A DNA stretch of 64,000 nucleotides. It comes from Chloroflexota bacterium. Lineage in GTDB: Bacteria; Chloroflexota; Dehalococcoidia; UBA1151; TMED-70. Made by a program: the position numbers and the translations under genes. Location of the stretch: contig PBLU01000026.1 of NCBI GenBank assembly GCA_002721875.1, positions 1 through 64,000 of the forward strand, given 5' to 3'. Below, piece after piece: positions 8,977-19,083 of the stretch (position 1 is the stretch's first letter; each line of letters opens with the position of its first letter). The notes beneath the pieces were generated by a model. The model worked only from the letters and a program-made list of their open reading frames with translations, made no database searches and was not told where the DNA came from.

Positions 8977-10518
8977 ATGGTTGAAAATAATACGAATGAT
9001 AAGCTTTTAGTTTTTGATACGACTCTTCGAGATGGGGAACAGTCTGCAGGAGCATCTTTAACCTCTCAAGATAAATTTAGAATAGCTTCTCAACTGAAAA
9101 AATTAAATGTTGATATTATAGAAGCTGGATTTGCTGCCAGTTCACCAGGTGACTTTGCAGCTGTACGAAAAATTGCTCTAGAAATTGAGGGTCCAACTAT
9201 TGCTACTCTTGCTAGAGCTGTACCTTCTGATATAGATTCAGCAATCAATTGTCTTAAAGGTGCTATGAAGCCTAGGATTCATACATTTTTGTCTGTTTCT
9301 GATATTCATATGCTTCATCAAATGAAGAAAGACAGAGAATCTATAATGTCTATGGCGATAGATGCTGTCAAGAGAGCTAGAGACTCTGTTGCAGATGTAG
9401 AATTCTCTCCGATGGATGCTTCTAGATCAGATCCAGATTATTTATATATGATGTTAGAAAATGCTATTTCTGCAGGAGCTACAACTGTTAATATTCCAGA
9501 TACTGTAGGCTATACTAATCCTCAAGAATTTGGAGAGTTGATAGCAGGTGTATTTAATAATGTTTCAAATATAAATAAGGCTGTTGTTAGCGTACACTGT
9601 CATAATGACTTAGGTATGGCTGTAGCGAATAGCCTGTCTGCATTAGAAAATGGTGCAAGGCAAATAGAAGGTTGCATTAATGGTTTGGGTGAAAGAGCAG
9701 GAAATGCTGCCCTGGAAGAAGTAATCATGGCAGTTAAAACACGGCCAGATCATTATGGAGTTCAAACAGAAATTAATACCAAAGAAATAGGACCTTCGAG
9801 CAGATTAATTTCTAACATATTTGGTTTTCCTATTCAATTTAATAAAGCCATCACAGGTCAAAATGCTTTTAGACATTCATCTGGAATTCATCAAGATGCA
9901 TTTCTCAAGGAAAGAACAACGTTTGAAATAATGCTTCCCGAAGAAGTAGGATGGAAAGGTGATGCTATTGTTTTGACTAAAGTTTCTGGTAGAGCTGGAT
10001 TAAAATCTAGGCTTGAACATTTAGGATATAAAGTCGATGATAATGAGCTTTTAGAAATCTTTAATAGCTTCAAGAATCTAGCTGATCAGAAAAAAGAAAT
10101 TACTGATAAAGACTTAGAGTCTCTAATGAGTGAATTTCACAGGGAATTAGATACAACAGAAAAATTTAAGGTTTTAGATCTTGATGTTGTTTGTGGAAAC
10201 AAGAGAGATCCTGTTGCTTCAATTACTCTCGAATTACCAAATGGGAAATTGGAAAGTGTTTCAAAATCAGGTACAGGTCCAGTTGATGCAGTTTGTAACT
10301 CTATAGATTCTATTACTAAACAAAACGTAAATCTTACAGAATTTTCTGTTTCGTCAGTCACTGAAGGTATTGATGCACTCGGAGAGGTGACAATCCGGAT
10401 TGAAAAAGATGGAACTATTTATTCTGGGCAAGGTTCTGATACAGATATTATTTTTGCTAGTGCTAAGGCCTATGTAAATGCAATAAATAGATATCTAATC
10501 ATTAATTCTTTAAATTAA
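8977..10518 (+). CDS. leuA: 2-isopropylmalate synthase
   Basis: This 513-residue enzyme condenses 2-oxoisovalerate with acetyl-CoA, the first committed step to leucine. The TIM-barrel N-terminus shows [16 protein letters not shown], and the metal-binding [14 protein letters not shown] lies near 205-220. The C-terminal LeuA dimer/allosteric domain ends at about residue 505, so leucine feedback inhibition is likely. The pattern [15 protein letters not shown] distinguishes LeuA from the citramalate synthase elsewhere in this window, which has GKNAFTHKGGMHAAA. It lies 17 bases after ilvC in the same operon. Confidence 0.95.
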   Translation: MVENNTNDKLLVFDTTLRDGEQSAGASLTSQDKFRIASQLKKLNVDIIEAGFAASSPGDFAAVRKIALEIEGPTIATLARAVPSDIDSAINCLKGAMKPRIHTFLSVSDIHMLHQMKKDRESIMSMAIDAVKRARDSVADVEFSPMDASRSDPDYLYMMLENAISAGATTVNIPDTVGYTNPQEFGELIAGVFNNVSNINKAVVSVHCHNDLGMAVANSLSALENGARQIEGCINGLGERAGNAALEEVIMAVKTRPDHYGVQTEINTKEIGPSSRLISNIFGFPIQFNKAITGQNAFRHSSGIHQDAFLKERTTFEIMLPEEVGWKGDAIVLTKVSGRAGLKSRLEHLGYKVDDNELLEIFNSFKNLADQKKEITDKDLESLMSEFHRELDTTEKFKVLDLDVVCGNKRDPVASITLELPNGKLESVSKSGTGPVDAVCNSIDSITKQNVNLTEFSVSSVTEGIDALGEVTIRIEKDGTIYSGQGSDTDIIFASAKAYVNAINRYLIINSLN

Positions 10519-10532
10519 AGGAGATTATAAAT

Positions 10533-11936
10533 ATGGCAAAAATTACTATGTTTGAAAAAATATGGCAAAAACATTTGGTTGCAGAACCCAAAGATCAGCC
10601 AGTAATTTTGTATATAGATCTTCATCTAGTACATGAAGTAACATCGCCTCAAGCTTTTGAAGGCTTGAAAATAAGTAATAGAAAAGTAAGAAGACCTGAG
10701 CTTACTATTGCTACTGTTGATCATAATATAACTACTGATGATACAAGAACTCTAGAAATAAAAGATGAAGTTGCAAGAAAACAAGTTGAAACAATCAGAC
10801 AAAATTGTAAAACAAATGAAATAGCATTATTTGATGTTTGGGATAAGGAACAAGGGATTGTTCATGTAATCGGACCTGAGCAAGGATATACTCAGCCTGG
10901 GATGACAATAGTTTGTGGTGATTCCCATACTTCAACTCACGGAGCTTTTGGTTCACTAGCTTTTGGAATAGGAACTTCAGAGGTAGAACATGTACTAGCA
11001 ACTCAAACCCTAAGACAAAGAAAACCAAAAACTATGAAAGTTGAATTTAAGGGATCCTTAAATCAAGGTGTCACTGCTAAGGATATGATTCTTAAGCTTA
11101 TTGGACAAATAGGTACAGCTGGTGGAACTGGATATGTAATGGAATACACTGGCGATGCAATAAAAAATCTTTCAATGGAAGGAAGAATGACTATCTGTAA
11201 TATGTCAATTGAAGCAGGAGCAAGAGCAGGAATGATAGCTCCTGATCAAATAACATATGATTGGATGAAAGGAAGAAATCAAGTCCCTAAAGGTCAAGAA
11301 TGGGAAAATGCTATAAAGGAATGGGAGCAGTTGCGTACCGATGAGGGAGCAATATTTGATTCCTACATTGAGGTAGATTGTGATAATCTTGAACCTCATG
11401 TTTCATGGGGGACTAATCCTTCTCAAGTGTTACCAATATCATCTTCGATTCCATCTCCTGATCAATATGATGAAGTTCTAGAATCGCAATCCTGTAATAA
11501 CGCATTAGAGTATATGGGACTAAAGCCTGGAACTAAAATTGAAGATATAAGTTTAGATAGAGTTTTTATAGGATCATGTACTAATGCCAGAATAACTGAT
11601 CTAAGAAATGCTGCAAAAATTGTAGAAGGTAAAAAAGTTCATCCTAAAATAAGAGCACAAATAATGCCTGGTTCAACAATAACTAAATTACAAGCTGAAA
11701 AAGAAGGACTAGATAAAATTTTTAAAGACTCAGGTTTTGAATGGAGAGAATCTGGTTGTTCTATGTGCTTAGGCATGAATCCTGATATTATTGCTCCAGG
11801 AGAAAGATGTGCATCAACTTCAAATAGAAATTTTGAAGGAAGACAAGGTAAAGGAGGAAGAACTCATCTTGTTAGTCCTGAAATGGCAGCAGCAGCTGCG
11901 ATAGAAGGACATTTTGTTGATGTAAGAGATTGGTAG
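10533..11936 (+). CDS. leuC: 3-isopropylmalate dehydratase, large subunit
   Basis: This 467-residue aconitase-family subunit isomerises 2- to 3-isopropylmalate together with LeuD. The iron-sulfur ligands are visible as IGSCTNAR near residue 350 and [12 protein letters not shown] near 410. [13 protein letters not shown] is the characteristic N-terminal active-site segment. The sequence AAAGGAG lies upstream of the ATG. In most genomes leuD follows immediately; here a membrane-protein gene separates them. Confidence 0.96.
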   Translation: MAKITMFEKIWQKHLVAEPKDQPVILYIDLHLVHEVTSPQAFEGLKISNRKVRRPELTIATVDHNITTDDTRTLEIKDEVARKQVETIRQNCKTNEIALFDVWDKEQGIVHVIGPEQGYTQPGMTIVCGDSHTSTHGAFGSLAFGIGTSEVEHVLATQTLRQRKPKTMKVEFKGSLNQGVTAKDMILKLIGQIGTAGGTGYVMEYTGDAIKNLSMEGRMTICNMSIEAGARAGMIAPDQITYDWMKGRNQVPKGQEWENAIKEWEQLRTDEGAIFDSYIEVDCDNLEPHVSWGTNPSQVLPISSSIPSPDQYDEVLESQSCNNALEYMGLKPGTKIEDISLDRVFIGSCTNARITDLRNAAKIVEGKKVHPKIRAQIMPGSTITKLQAEKEGLDKIFKDSGFEWRESGCSMCLGMNPDIIAPGERCASTSNRNFEGRQGKGGRTHLVSPEMAAAAAIEGHFVDVRDW

Positions 11937-11949
11937 GAATTTTTTTAAT

Positions 11950-12993
11950 TTGAAAAATAATAAAAAGTTTCAAAAACCATCTAGCTTAAAAAAGCTATCT
12001 GTAAAAAATGAAAATAATCAAGTTAGCTTGATTACAAGGATTTTTGGTTCAAAAAAAGAACTTGAAAATGCAAGAGAAAATTTCTTTAGGAAGTATTCTT
12101 TTGAAACTAATATTAATCCTCTGAGAATCATTACTTTTTTACTCTTTTTATCTGTTATTTTATGTATTTTTATTTTTTTAGTTGAAAGGAATAATGAAAA
12201 TAAATATAGAGAATGGGTTTATGATGGTATTGAAAGTATACCTCCATTAGATACCTTAAATTTTGAATCTGTAATTGAATTTTCTAAAAATGAAAATTTT
12301 CTGACATGTAACTCTAAAGATCCTGAAAAATTACTTGAAGGTATCTGTGATCAAAGTTTAATTTATATAAATGAAATGAACTCAACACAATCGAACTCTC
12401 AGATAATATTTATAATTCAATTCTTAATACTTTTTTTATTATTTTTCCCCTTAGGAACTTTTTTCCACAGAGCAATCAGAAATATTAAGACTCTTAAATA
12501 TCAAACTAATATTTCCGCAGAAAAATCAATTATTTGGATTTATTTTGGTATCTTTTTGTACTTTTTATTTACTTTTATTTCTAGATGGTTAACTAGTAAT
12601 GATACGATTATTTTTATAATAATTTTTTTGCCAAGTTCATTTTTAAGCTTTAGAATTTATAAAGTACTAAAAGAAATTTATTTAGGTAGCTCTATTTTAG
12701 AAATTAGTAATAAATCTTTAATAAGCATATTTTCAAATAAACTTAAAATTTGGTTTTTAGTATTTTTTAGCTGTTGCATGTTTAACCCCTCTACAATTAC
12801 AAGACTTTGGGGTTATAATGCTCAAAATTTAAGTGAATTTATAGATGTTACAAGATTCATGTATGTATCTTCATTATTGTTAGGAATTTTGTGTGTAGTT
12901 ACATTATTGTTAGTAGTAGAAATTTATAAAATGCAAGAAATAAAAAAAATTAAGAAGGGCTCAATCGAAATCGACCCACTTAATGATGATTAG
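11950..12993 (+). CDS. Multi-pass membrane protein inserted between leuC and leuD, DUF4328-like
   Basis: This 347-residue protein has a basic soluble N-terminus of about 58 residues, then about six hydrophobic segments near residues 59-79, 150-172, 192-212, 218-236, 267-285 and 304-326, and a short charged C-terminus. The segment FHRAIRNIKTLKYQ, followed by two membrane helices and FRIYKVLKEIYLGSS, resembles the DUF4328 family pattern, but that assignment is only moderate. It starts with TTG, 13 bases after leuC, and lies 14 bases before leuD, so it must be transcribed with the leucine genes. Its function is unknown; a transport or regulatory role in branched-chain amino acid metabolism is conjecture from position alone. 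Confidence 0.7.
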   Translation: MKNNKKFQKPSSLKKLSVKNENNQVSLITRIFGSKKELENARENFFRKYSFETNINPLRIITFLLFLSVILCIFIFLVERNNENKYREWVYDGIESIPPLDTLNFESVIEFSKNENFLTCNSKDPEKLLEGICDQSLIYINEMNSTQSNSQIIFIIQFLILFLLFFPLGTFFHRAIRNIKTLKYQTNISAEKSIIWIYFGIFLYFLFTFISRWLTSNDTIIFIIIFLPSSFLSFRIYKVLKEIYLGSSILEISNKSLISIFSNKLKIWFLVFFSCCMFNPSTITRLWGYNAQNLSEFIDVTRFMYVSSLLLGILCVVTLLLVVEIYKMQEIKKIKKGSIEIDPLNDD

Positions 12994-13007
12994 AAAGGCC
13001 ATATAAT

Positions 13008-13598
13008 ATGGAAAAATTTATCAAGCACGAAGGAATTGTTGCTCCTTTAGATCGAGTTAATGTAGATACGGATCAAATAATACCAAAGCAATTCTTAAAA
13101 AGAATTGAACGAACAGGATTTGGAAAGTTTGCATTCTACGATTGGAGATATCTTGAAGATGGTGTACCAAATCCTGATTTTATATTAAATCATCCAAAAT
13201 ATAGTGGGGCATCAATTCTTGTTGCTGGACCAAATTTTGGTTCAGGATCAAGTAGAGAACATGCTCCCTGGGCATTATCTGAGTATGGATTTAAGGTAAT
13301 TATTTCAACTAGTTTTGCAGATATCTTTAGGAATAATTGTATGCAAAATGGTCTTATTACAGTTCAATTATCAAGTAATAAAATAGATACAATTATGACC
13401 AATTCTATAAAGCTTGAAAAATATAAATTAACTGTTGATTTAGAAAATCAAAAAGTTTCAGATAAATATGGATTTGAAGAAACTTTTGATTTTGATCAGT
13501 TTAGAAAAGACTCTATATTAGAAGGTTTAGATGATATTGGAATTACTCTTCAATTCGAAGATGATATAGAAAAGTTTGAGACAAATTTACAAAATTAA
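13008..13598 (+). CDS. leuD: 3-isopropylmalate dehydratase, small subunit
   Basis: This 196-residue subunit carries the swivel domain of isopropylmalate isomerase. The N-terminal pattern VDTDQIIPKQFLKRI and the substrate-binding loop GPNFGSGSSREHAPWAL (about 74-90) are diagnostic. The length fits the proteobacterial/actinobacterial long form (about 200) rather than the archaeal short form. It partners with LeuC. Confidence 0.96.
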   Translation: MEKFIKHEGIVAPLDRVNVDTDQIIPKQFLKRIERTGFGKFAFYDWRYLEDGVPNPDFILNHPKYSGASILVAGPNFGSGSSREHAPWALSEYGFKVIISTSFADIFRNNCMQNGLITVQLSSNKIDTIMTNSIKLEKYKLTVDLENQKVSDKYGFEETFDFDQFRKDSILEGLDDIGITLQFEDDIEKFETNLQN

Positions 13599-13663
13599 TC
13601 AATTAATTCAAAATTCTATTATTTATTGATAGAATAGAGGTTAGGATAATTTTTGGAGGAAAC

Positions 13664-14785
13664 ATGGAAGCACGAGTATGCGTTTTGGCTGGTGATGGAG
13701 TTGGAAAAGAAGTGACTACAGAGTCTATGAAGGTTCTTGAAGCTATTTGTAGAAAATTTGATCATAATTTTGAGTTTATACATGCTTTGGTTGGTGGTGC
13801 AGCCATCGATAAGTACAATAATCCAATACCTTCTGAATCTATGAATTTAGCTTTAGGTTCAGATGCAATTTTATTTGGTGCAGTAGGTGGTCCAAAGTGG
13901 GATAACCCGAGTGCTGATGTGAGGCCTGAAGATGCAATTTTAGCTTTGAGGAAAAGATTAGGTTTATACGCAAATATGAGACCAGTGAAAGTTTATCCTG
14001 AATTAATTCACTCAAGTCCTTTAAGACCAGAATATTTAGATGGAGTAGATTTTGTAATTGTTAGAGAACTTACAGGAGGACTTTATTTTGGTAGGCCAAA
14101 AAGACGAAGTGCAAGCACTAGAGGTAGAAGAGCTGTTGATACATTAGCATATTCTGAGAAAGAAATTGCTAGAGTTGTAAGAGTTGCTTTTGAATTAGCT
14201 AAATCTCGAAGAAACAGATTACATTCTTTAGATAAGATGAATGTTTTAGAAACTGGAAGATTATGGAGAGAAATCGCAAATGAAGTTTCTAGAGATTATC
14301 CTGAGGTTGAACTGATACATATGCTAGCTGATAATGCTGCGATGAAAATAATAACAAATCCTTCTGAATTCGATGTAATTGTCACAGAAAATAGTCTAGG
14401 TGATATTCTATCCGATGAAGCATCGGTTATCACTGGATCTATGGGTATGCTTCCCTCTGCAAGTTTAGCATCCTCCCCTCCACCGCCAGGTAAAAGAAGG
14501 GGAAGAAGAGGTAGGCCTGCATTATATGAACCAATACATGGTTCTGCTCCAGATATTGCGGGTCATAATATAGCAAATCCTGTGGCTTCTTTTTTGTCAG
14601 CTTCATTAATGCTAAGATGGTCATTTGGTTTACATGAAGAAGCAGATGAAATAGAGAATGCAATAAACAAAATTATTACTGAAGGTTATCGAACAATAGA
14701 TATTGCAGGCGAACAGGATCATAAGTTATCAACAAGCCAAATGGGAGACTTGGTAGCAGGAATAATTTCTAGTGGCCCAAAGTAA
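13664..14785 (+). CDS. leuB: 3-isopropylmalate dehydrogenase with an unusual basic insertion
   Basis: This 373-residue NAD-dependent enzyme oxidises and decarboxylates 3-isopropylmalate to 2-oxoisocaproate. Core motifs are present: FGAVGGPKWD, RELTGGLYFGRP, the active-site Lys in SLDKMNVLETGRLWR, the metal Asp residues in LADNAAM and DILSDEAS, and the NAD site HGSAPDIAGHNIANP. Between LPSASL and LYEPIHG, where relatives have only about five to eight residues, there is a longer stretch rich in Pro, Lys and Arg (SSPPPPGKRRGRRGR). GGAGG precedes the ATG. It ends two bases before the penicillin-acylase gene. Confidence 0.94.
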   Translation: MEARVCVLAGDGVGKEVTTESMKVLEAICRKFDHNFEFIHALVGGAAIDKYNNPIPSESMNLALGSDAILFGAVGGPKWDNPSADVRPEDAILALRKRLGLYANMRPVKVYPELIHSSPLRPEYLDGVDFVIVRELTGGLYFGRPKRRSASTRGRRAVDTLAYSEKEIARVVRVAFELAKSRRNRLHSLDKMNVLETGRLWREIANEVSRDYPEVELIHMLADNAAMKIITNPSEFDVIVTENSLGDILSDEASVITGSMGMLPSASLASSPPPPGKRRGRRGRPALYEPIHGSAPDIAGHNIANPVASFLSASLMLRWSFGLHEEADEIENAINKIITEGYRTIDIAGEQDHKLSTSQMGDLVAGIISSGPK

Positions 14786-14787
14786 AA

Positions 14788-17118
14788 ATGCTAGACCCTA
14801 AAGATTTTTTACCTAATTATGAAACTGAGCTACAAATTTCATCTGATTTAATTGAAAATGAAATTGAGATCTTTAGGGATAAATGGGGTATACCACATAT
14901 AAATGCAAAAAATTCAAAAGATCTTTTTTTTGCCCAAGGGTTAACTGTTTCTCAAGATAGACTCTTTCAGATGGATCTCGATAGATTAAGATGTCTTGGT
15001 AGATCTTCAGAATACTTAGGTAGCAAGGCTATTTCAAACGATAAGTTAAATATCAAAAGGAACTTTGAATTAGTTGCTAAGTCTGATTTAGAAAAAGCCT
15101 CTAGTAAAGCTAGAGAAATGATTCAGTGTTTTACTAAAGGAGTTAATTTTTATATGAACTCCCTAAGTAAATTGCCTTTAGAATATCAACTATTAAATAA
15201 AGAACCAGAACCTTGGGAGGATTGGCATTCTATATTGGTTTATAAAATAAGAAATGCTGCAGAAGGTTCATTTAATGGCAAACTTTTTTATTCTCAATTA
15301 GCTAGTGCAATTGGTCCCGAAAGAGCAGCTAAACTTATTCCTGGATATTTACCTGGAGCACTATTAACATTGCCGCCTGGAGAAATATATAGTGGAGAAA
15401 TTGAAAATGCAATAAAAGAATTATCAGAAGCTGCTGAAAACTTTCAATCTATAGGAGCTATTGATGGAGAATCTAATGGCTGGGCTATTTCAGGAGATAA
15501 AACATACTCTAAAATGCCTCTAATAGCTGGTGATTCTCATAGAACCCTTGATACTCCAAATGTTTATTATCAGATTCATTTAAAATGTGATGAATTTGAA
15601 GGAATGGGGCATACTATACCAGGTTACCCAGGTTTTATGCATTTTGCACATAATAAATATGTTGCTTGGGGTATGACTCATGGTGGAGCAGATACTCAAG
15701 ATCTTTTTTTAGAAAAATTAAGAATTTCAGAAAATAAGATTCAGTCTTTATATGATGGTATATGGCTTGATACAAAGACATCAATTAAGAAAATAAAGCC
15801 AAGAAATTCAGAAGAAATATCTTTAGAAATTATAGAAACAGTTAATGGTAATTTGATTTATGGAGATCCAGATAAAGGTATGGGAATCTCTTTATCTGAT
15901 CCTGGAGGAAAATCTGAAGGAACTTTTTGGATAGACTCAGCTTATGAAGCTATGATAGCTGAATCTGCTGATGATCTTGAAAAAGCATTTGATAAATGGA
16001 CAGATAGAACTAATAATTATCCTTACGCTGATACTAATAAAAACTTTGGCTATAAGTTTGCTGGAGCAGTTCCAATAAGAAACCCTCAACATCATTGGGG
16101 TATTGCTAAAGGTTGGGATTCTAACAATATAGTGAATCAAGAGGTTCCTAGAGAATCTTTACCAAAACTAAGAAATCCTGAAAAAGGATGGGTTGTAACC
16201 TGTAATCAAAAAGTTGTTGATTCAGATTATCCTCATTTTTTATCAATTGCTTTTGCTCCGGAATATCGAGCTAAGGTACTAGTTGAATATATAGAGAAGT
16301 ATAAAGAAAAAATGAGAATAAATAATATGCTTCAAATGCATAACCAAACTCTTTCTATTCCTGCAAAAAAAATTATTTCTTTTTCAAAAAATATTAATAT
16401 AAAAGATATAAAATTTTCAGAAATTGAAAATTCATCCTTTCATTATCTAAACAATTGGGACCAAAAAATGGATAAAGAAAGTTTTGAAGCAAGTATTTAT
16501 TCAGTAACTAGAGAGAAATTATTAGAAAAAATAATATCTATAAATTATGGTTCTTTAGCAGATGAAATTATTAGTTGGAAAAATATTGGCGGTGTATCTC
16601 ATGTGAGAAGGTTTTTAGTTCCTCTGTTAAATGAAAATATAGGTGACCCCAAGAGTTTTCTTATAAATGATTCATCATGGGAAGATCTATTTATTAATTC
16701 TTTTAGAGAAGCAGTTTCTTTTTTGGAGAAAAAATTTGGTTCAACATTATCTGATTGGAAATGGGGAAAATTACATACTACAAATCATGAACATCCACTA
16801 AGTTCTGAATTTGCCGAATATGCTGAAATACTAAACCCAAAGAAAGTTCAAGCAAGTGGAGATGGAGATACTCCATTAGCAGGAAGTTACGATAAAAATT
16901 TTAATGTTACAGCAGCTTCAGTTAACAGATACGCTCACGACCCAAATAATTGGGAAAATAGTAGATGGATAGTACCATTAGGATCATCAGGCAACCCTGG
17001 GTCTAAACACTATTACGATCAATTAGATTTATGGTCAAACGGGGAAACTATTCCACAGATGTGGAATTGGAGCGATATAGAAAAAGAATCAATTTCTCAA
17101 AAATTATTAAGAAATTAG
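14788..17118 (+). CDS. Penicillin-acylase-family Ntn hydrolase, no signal peptide
   Basis: This 776-residue protein has the layout of the penicillin G/cephalosporin/acyl-homoserine-lactone acylases. The alpha chain has DKWGIPHINAKN and AQGLTVSQDRLFQMD, then a linker. The predicted autocatalytic site is at Ser229 in GESNGWAISG, and the beta chain continues with AGDSHRTLDTPN and GYPGFMHFAHNKYVAWGMTHG. Family members cleave amides of fatty or aromatic acids. Usual relatives are exported, but this N-terminus (MLDPKDFLPNYE) has no hydrophobic leader, so cytoplasmic action is predicted unless a start was missed. It lies two bases after leuB and probably shares the T-box-controlled transcript. Its substrate is unknown. 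Confidence 0.88.
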   Translation: MLDPKDFLPNYETELQISSDLIENEIEIFRDKWGIPHINAKNSKDLFFAQGLTVSQDRLFQMDLDRLRCLGRSSEYLGSKAISNDKLNIKRNFELVAKSDLEKASSKAREMIQCFTKGVNFYMNSLSKLPLEYQLLNKEPEPWEDWHSILVYKIRNAAEGSFNGKLFYSQLASAIGPERAAKLIPGYLPGALLTLPPGEIYSGEIENAIKELSEAAENFQSIGAIDGESNGWAISGDKTYSKMPLIAGDSHRTLDTPNVYYQIHLKCDEFEGMGHTIPGYPGFMHFAHNKYVAWGMTHGGADTQDLFLEKLRISENKIQSLYDGIWLDTKTSIKKIKPRNSEEISLEIIETVNGNLIYGDPDKGMGISLSDPGGKSEGTFWIDSAYEAMIAESADDLEKAFDKWTDRTNNYPYADTNKNFGYKFAGAVPIRNPQHHWGIAKGWDSNNIVNQEVPRESLPKLRNPEKGWVVTCNQKVVDSDYPHFLSIAFAPEYRAKVLVEYIEKYKEKMRINNMLQMHNQTLSIPAKKIISFSKNINIKDIKFSEIENSSFHYLNNWDQKMDKESFEASIYSVTREKLLEKIISINYGSLADEIISWKNIGGVSHVRRFLVPLLNENIGDPKSFLINDSSWEDLFINSFREAVSFLEKKFGSTLSDWKWGKLHTTNHEHPLSSEFAEYAEILNPKKVQASGDGDTPLAGSYDKNFNVTAASVNRYAHDPNNWENSRWIVPLGSSGNPGSKHYYDQLDLWSNGETIPQMWNWSDIEKESISQKLLRN

Positions 17119-18278
17119 CTTAGGTTCCCAAAGTTCCTTTTATTTATTTTGTCATTTTCAATATATGTTAGATTTTGTTCAATTATTTCAGTAGATAAAC
17201 CTGGTTTATTTGATAATTTAATAAAGCTATCTTCAACAATAGGATGATTTTTAGTGATTTTTTTAGAGTATTCCTCAACATGAACCATATATTCATAAAT
17301 AATAAAATTTGGAATAGTTGAACAGACTGATAATGCAGCTGCAGCACCCACTCCTGTAGAATTCCAACCATGAGGTGAGACACCTATAGAAAAAGTTTCA
17401 GCCATAGAGGCTATCATACTTAGTTCTAAGATTCCACCTGTATTACAAATATCAGGATTTATAATATCAGCACATCCCGATGTCATTACTTCTCTGAACA
17501 TATTTCTTGAATATAATGCTTCACCTGTTACAACGGGTATAGAAGTCGAGTTTTTTACTTCTTTTATAGCATCTAGATTCTCTGAAATACATGGTTCTTC
17601 TATCCAAAATGGATCAAATTTCTCAATTTTTTTTGCAAATATTTGAGCCTTTGATATTGATAACCTTCTATGAATTTCAATCAAAAGATCAACTTTTATT
17701 CCTACTGATTCTCTTACTACTTTAATTCTTTCTACAGCTTCTTCAATAATTTCATCTTCCGGCCATTCTTCCCAAGGACCTGAAAAAGGATCAAATTTTA
17801 ATGCCTTAAATCCTCTATCTTTTACCATTTCAATTGAGTTTTTAGATAAAGATTCATGATCTAGTTTTTTTGCCCAACCATTTGCATAAACCTTTATTCT
17901 ATCCCTTAATTTTCCTCCTAATAAATTATAAACTGGTTGGTCATAATACTTCCCTAGTATGTCCCACATTGCAATTTCTATACCACTTATAGCACACCAT
18001 AAGTCCATAGATGGTCTCTTGTTAGAAAAATCCCTATACGTTCCTAAGATAAAATTTCTTATATTTATTGGATCATATCCTATAATATATGGTTCTAATT
18101 TTTGAACATGAGAGGTTATCTGTATATCTCTATCAGTTTGTGAATAACATTCTCCCCAGCCTATAATTCCATTATCAGTCTCTAATTTTATAAAAATAAG
18201 ATTTTTACCAAAGGCACTATTCTTAATTTCATTCTTTCCTGGATTTGTTATATATGTCTTGATGTTTATTATTTTCAT
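17115..18278 (-). CDS. Enolase-superfamily dehydratase (mandelate racemase/galactonate dehydratase-like)
   Basis: This 387-residue protein has the capping domain plus TIM barrel of the MR/MLE group. Predicted metal ligands are E201, E227 and E253. Predicted catalytic histidines are H203 in LIEIHRRL and H303 in GVSPHGWNS. The spacing (26, 26, then 50 residues) equals that of D-galactonate dehydratase, except that the first ligand is Glu rather than Asp. It probably dehydrates a sugar acid to a 2-keto-3-deoxy acid. It is followed upstream on the same strand by a keto-acid hydratase-family gene 14 bases away, which suggests a small catabolic operon. Marine SAR202 genomes are known to carry many such paralogues. 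Confidence 0.85.
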   Translation of the reverse strand: MKIINIKTYITNPGKNEIKNSAFGKNLIFIKLETDNGIIGWGECYSQTDRDIQITSHVQKLEPYIIGYDPINIRNFILGTYRDFSNKRPSMDLWCAISGIEIAMWDILGKYYDQPVYNLLGGKLRDRIKVYANGWAKKLDHESLSKNSIEMVKDRGFKALKFDPFSGPWEEWPEDEIIEEAVERIKVVRESVGIKVDLLIEIHRRLSISKAQIFAKKIEKFDPFWIEEPCISENLDAIKEVKNSTSIPVVTGEALYSRNMFREVMTSGCADIINPDICNTGGILELSMIASMAETFSIGVSPHGWNSTGVGAAAALSVCSTIPNFIIYEYMVHVEEYSKKITKNHPIVEDSFIKLSNKPGLSTEIIEQNLTYIENDKINKRNFGNLS

Positions 18279-18292
18279 AATTTCCTTCTTTT

Positions 18293-19057
18293 TCAGATAA
18301 AACTTACTTCTACACTCCCCAATTCATCTATATTCATTGAAACTTTATCATTTTTTGATACCCAATATGTTTCAACTATTGATCCTAAAGAAATAATATC
18401 TCCAGCTTTTGGGAGATTATTTTTATCAAATTTAAAATCTAGAAACCACTTCAGAGCATTTAAGGGATCTTCTAATATGTCTTTTCCAATTCCTTTACCA
18501 ATTAGTTGATTATTAACTTCCATAAAACCTTTTAAATTTTTTAAGTTCTTAATGTCAATTTTGTCAGTCCCTCTACCAAAAACTATAGAAGAAGAAAAAA
18601 AATTATCAGAAATTAGTAGAGGGGTATTTTCTTCTTTATAGTTTTCCCATCTGTCATCAACTATTTCAATTGCTGGTACTACTTTTGAAATAACATCCTC
18701 TAAATTCATAAACGTTTTATCATGTAAATAATCTTCACTCAAAATTACCGCTATTTCGCATTCTACTCCTGGTCTAGAAAAAGATTCAAAATTTATATTT
18801 GTATTTCCTTTATGTAAATTTTTACTCATAACTTTTCCTAAGCATGGATTAGATATTCCTAAGTATTTTTGCATTACAGGGGTTGTGCATCCAATTTTCC
18901 AAGCTTTAAATTCATTTTTTTTAGAAAAGAAATCATTGATTTCTTTCTGTAAAAAATATCCATCTGATATTGATAAATTATTTTTTAAATATTCTGGAAT
19001 AATAATTTTTCTATTATTTTCTATAGAATTAATGATAATTTTTGAAATAGCATTCAT
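18293..19057 (-). CDS. 2-keto-4-pentenoate hydratase / fumarylacetoacetase-family enzyme
   Basis: This 254-residue protein matches the MhpD-type hydratase and decarboxylase family: early SDGYFLQKEI and AWKIGCTTPVMQKYLGI, then the metal-ligand segment RPGVECEIAVIL (about residues 92-103) and VVPAIEIVDDRWENY. In aromatic degradation such enzymes hydrate 2-hydroxypenta-2,4-dienoate; others act on 2-keto-3-deoxy sugar acids. Its pairing with the galactonate-dehydratase-like gene favours the sugar-acid route, which is inference. It is divergent from the JAMM gene, with 26 bases between them. Confidence 0.85.
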   Translation of the reverse strand: MNAISKIIINSIENNRKIIIPEYLKNNLSISDGYFLQKEINDFFSKKNEFKAWKIGCTTPVMQKYLGISNPCLGKVMSKNLHKGNTNINFESFSRPGVECEIAVILSEDYLHDKTFMNLEDVISKVVPAIEIVDDRWENYKEENTPLLISDNFFSSSIVFGRGTDKIDIKNLKNLKGFMEVNNQLIGKGIGKDILEDPLNALKWFLDFKFDKNNLPKAGDIISLGSIVETYWVSKNDKVSMNIDELGSVEVSFI

Positions 19058-19083
19058 AAAAAAATATAAGTTATACTGTAATT

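Noticed and set aside
13612..13640. Weak inverted repeat between leuD and leuB as a terminator
   Set aside because: The stem is about six A-T-rich pairs without a T-run, and leuB has a good ribosome binding site and belongs to the same pathway, so read-through is expected.
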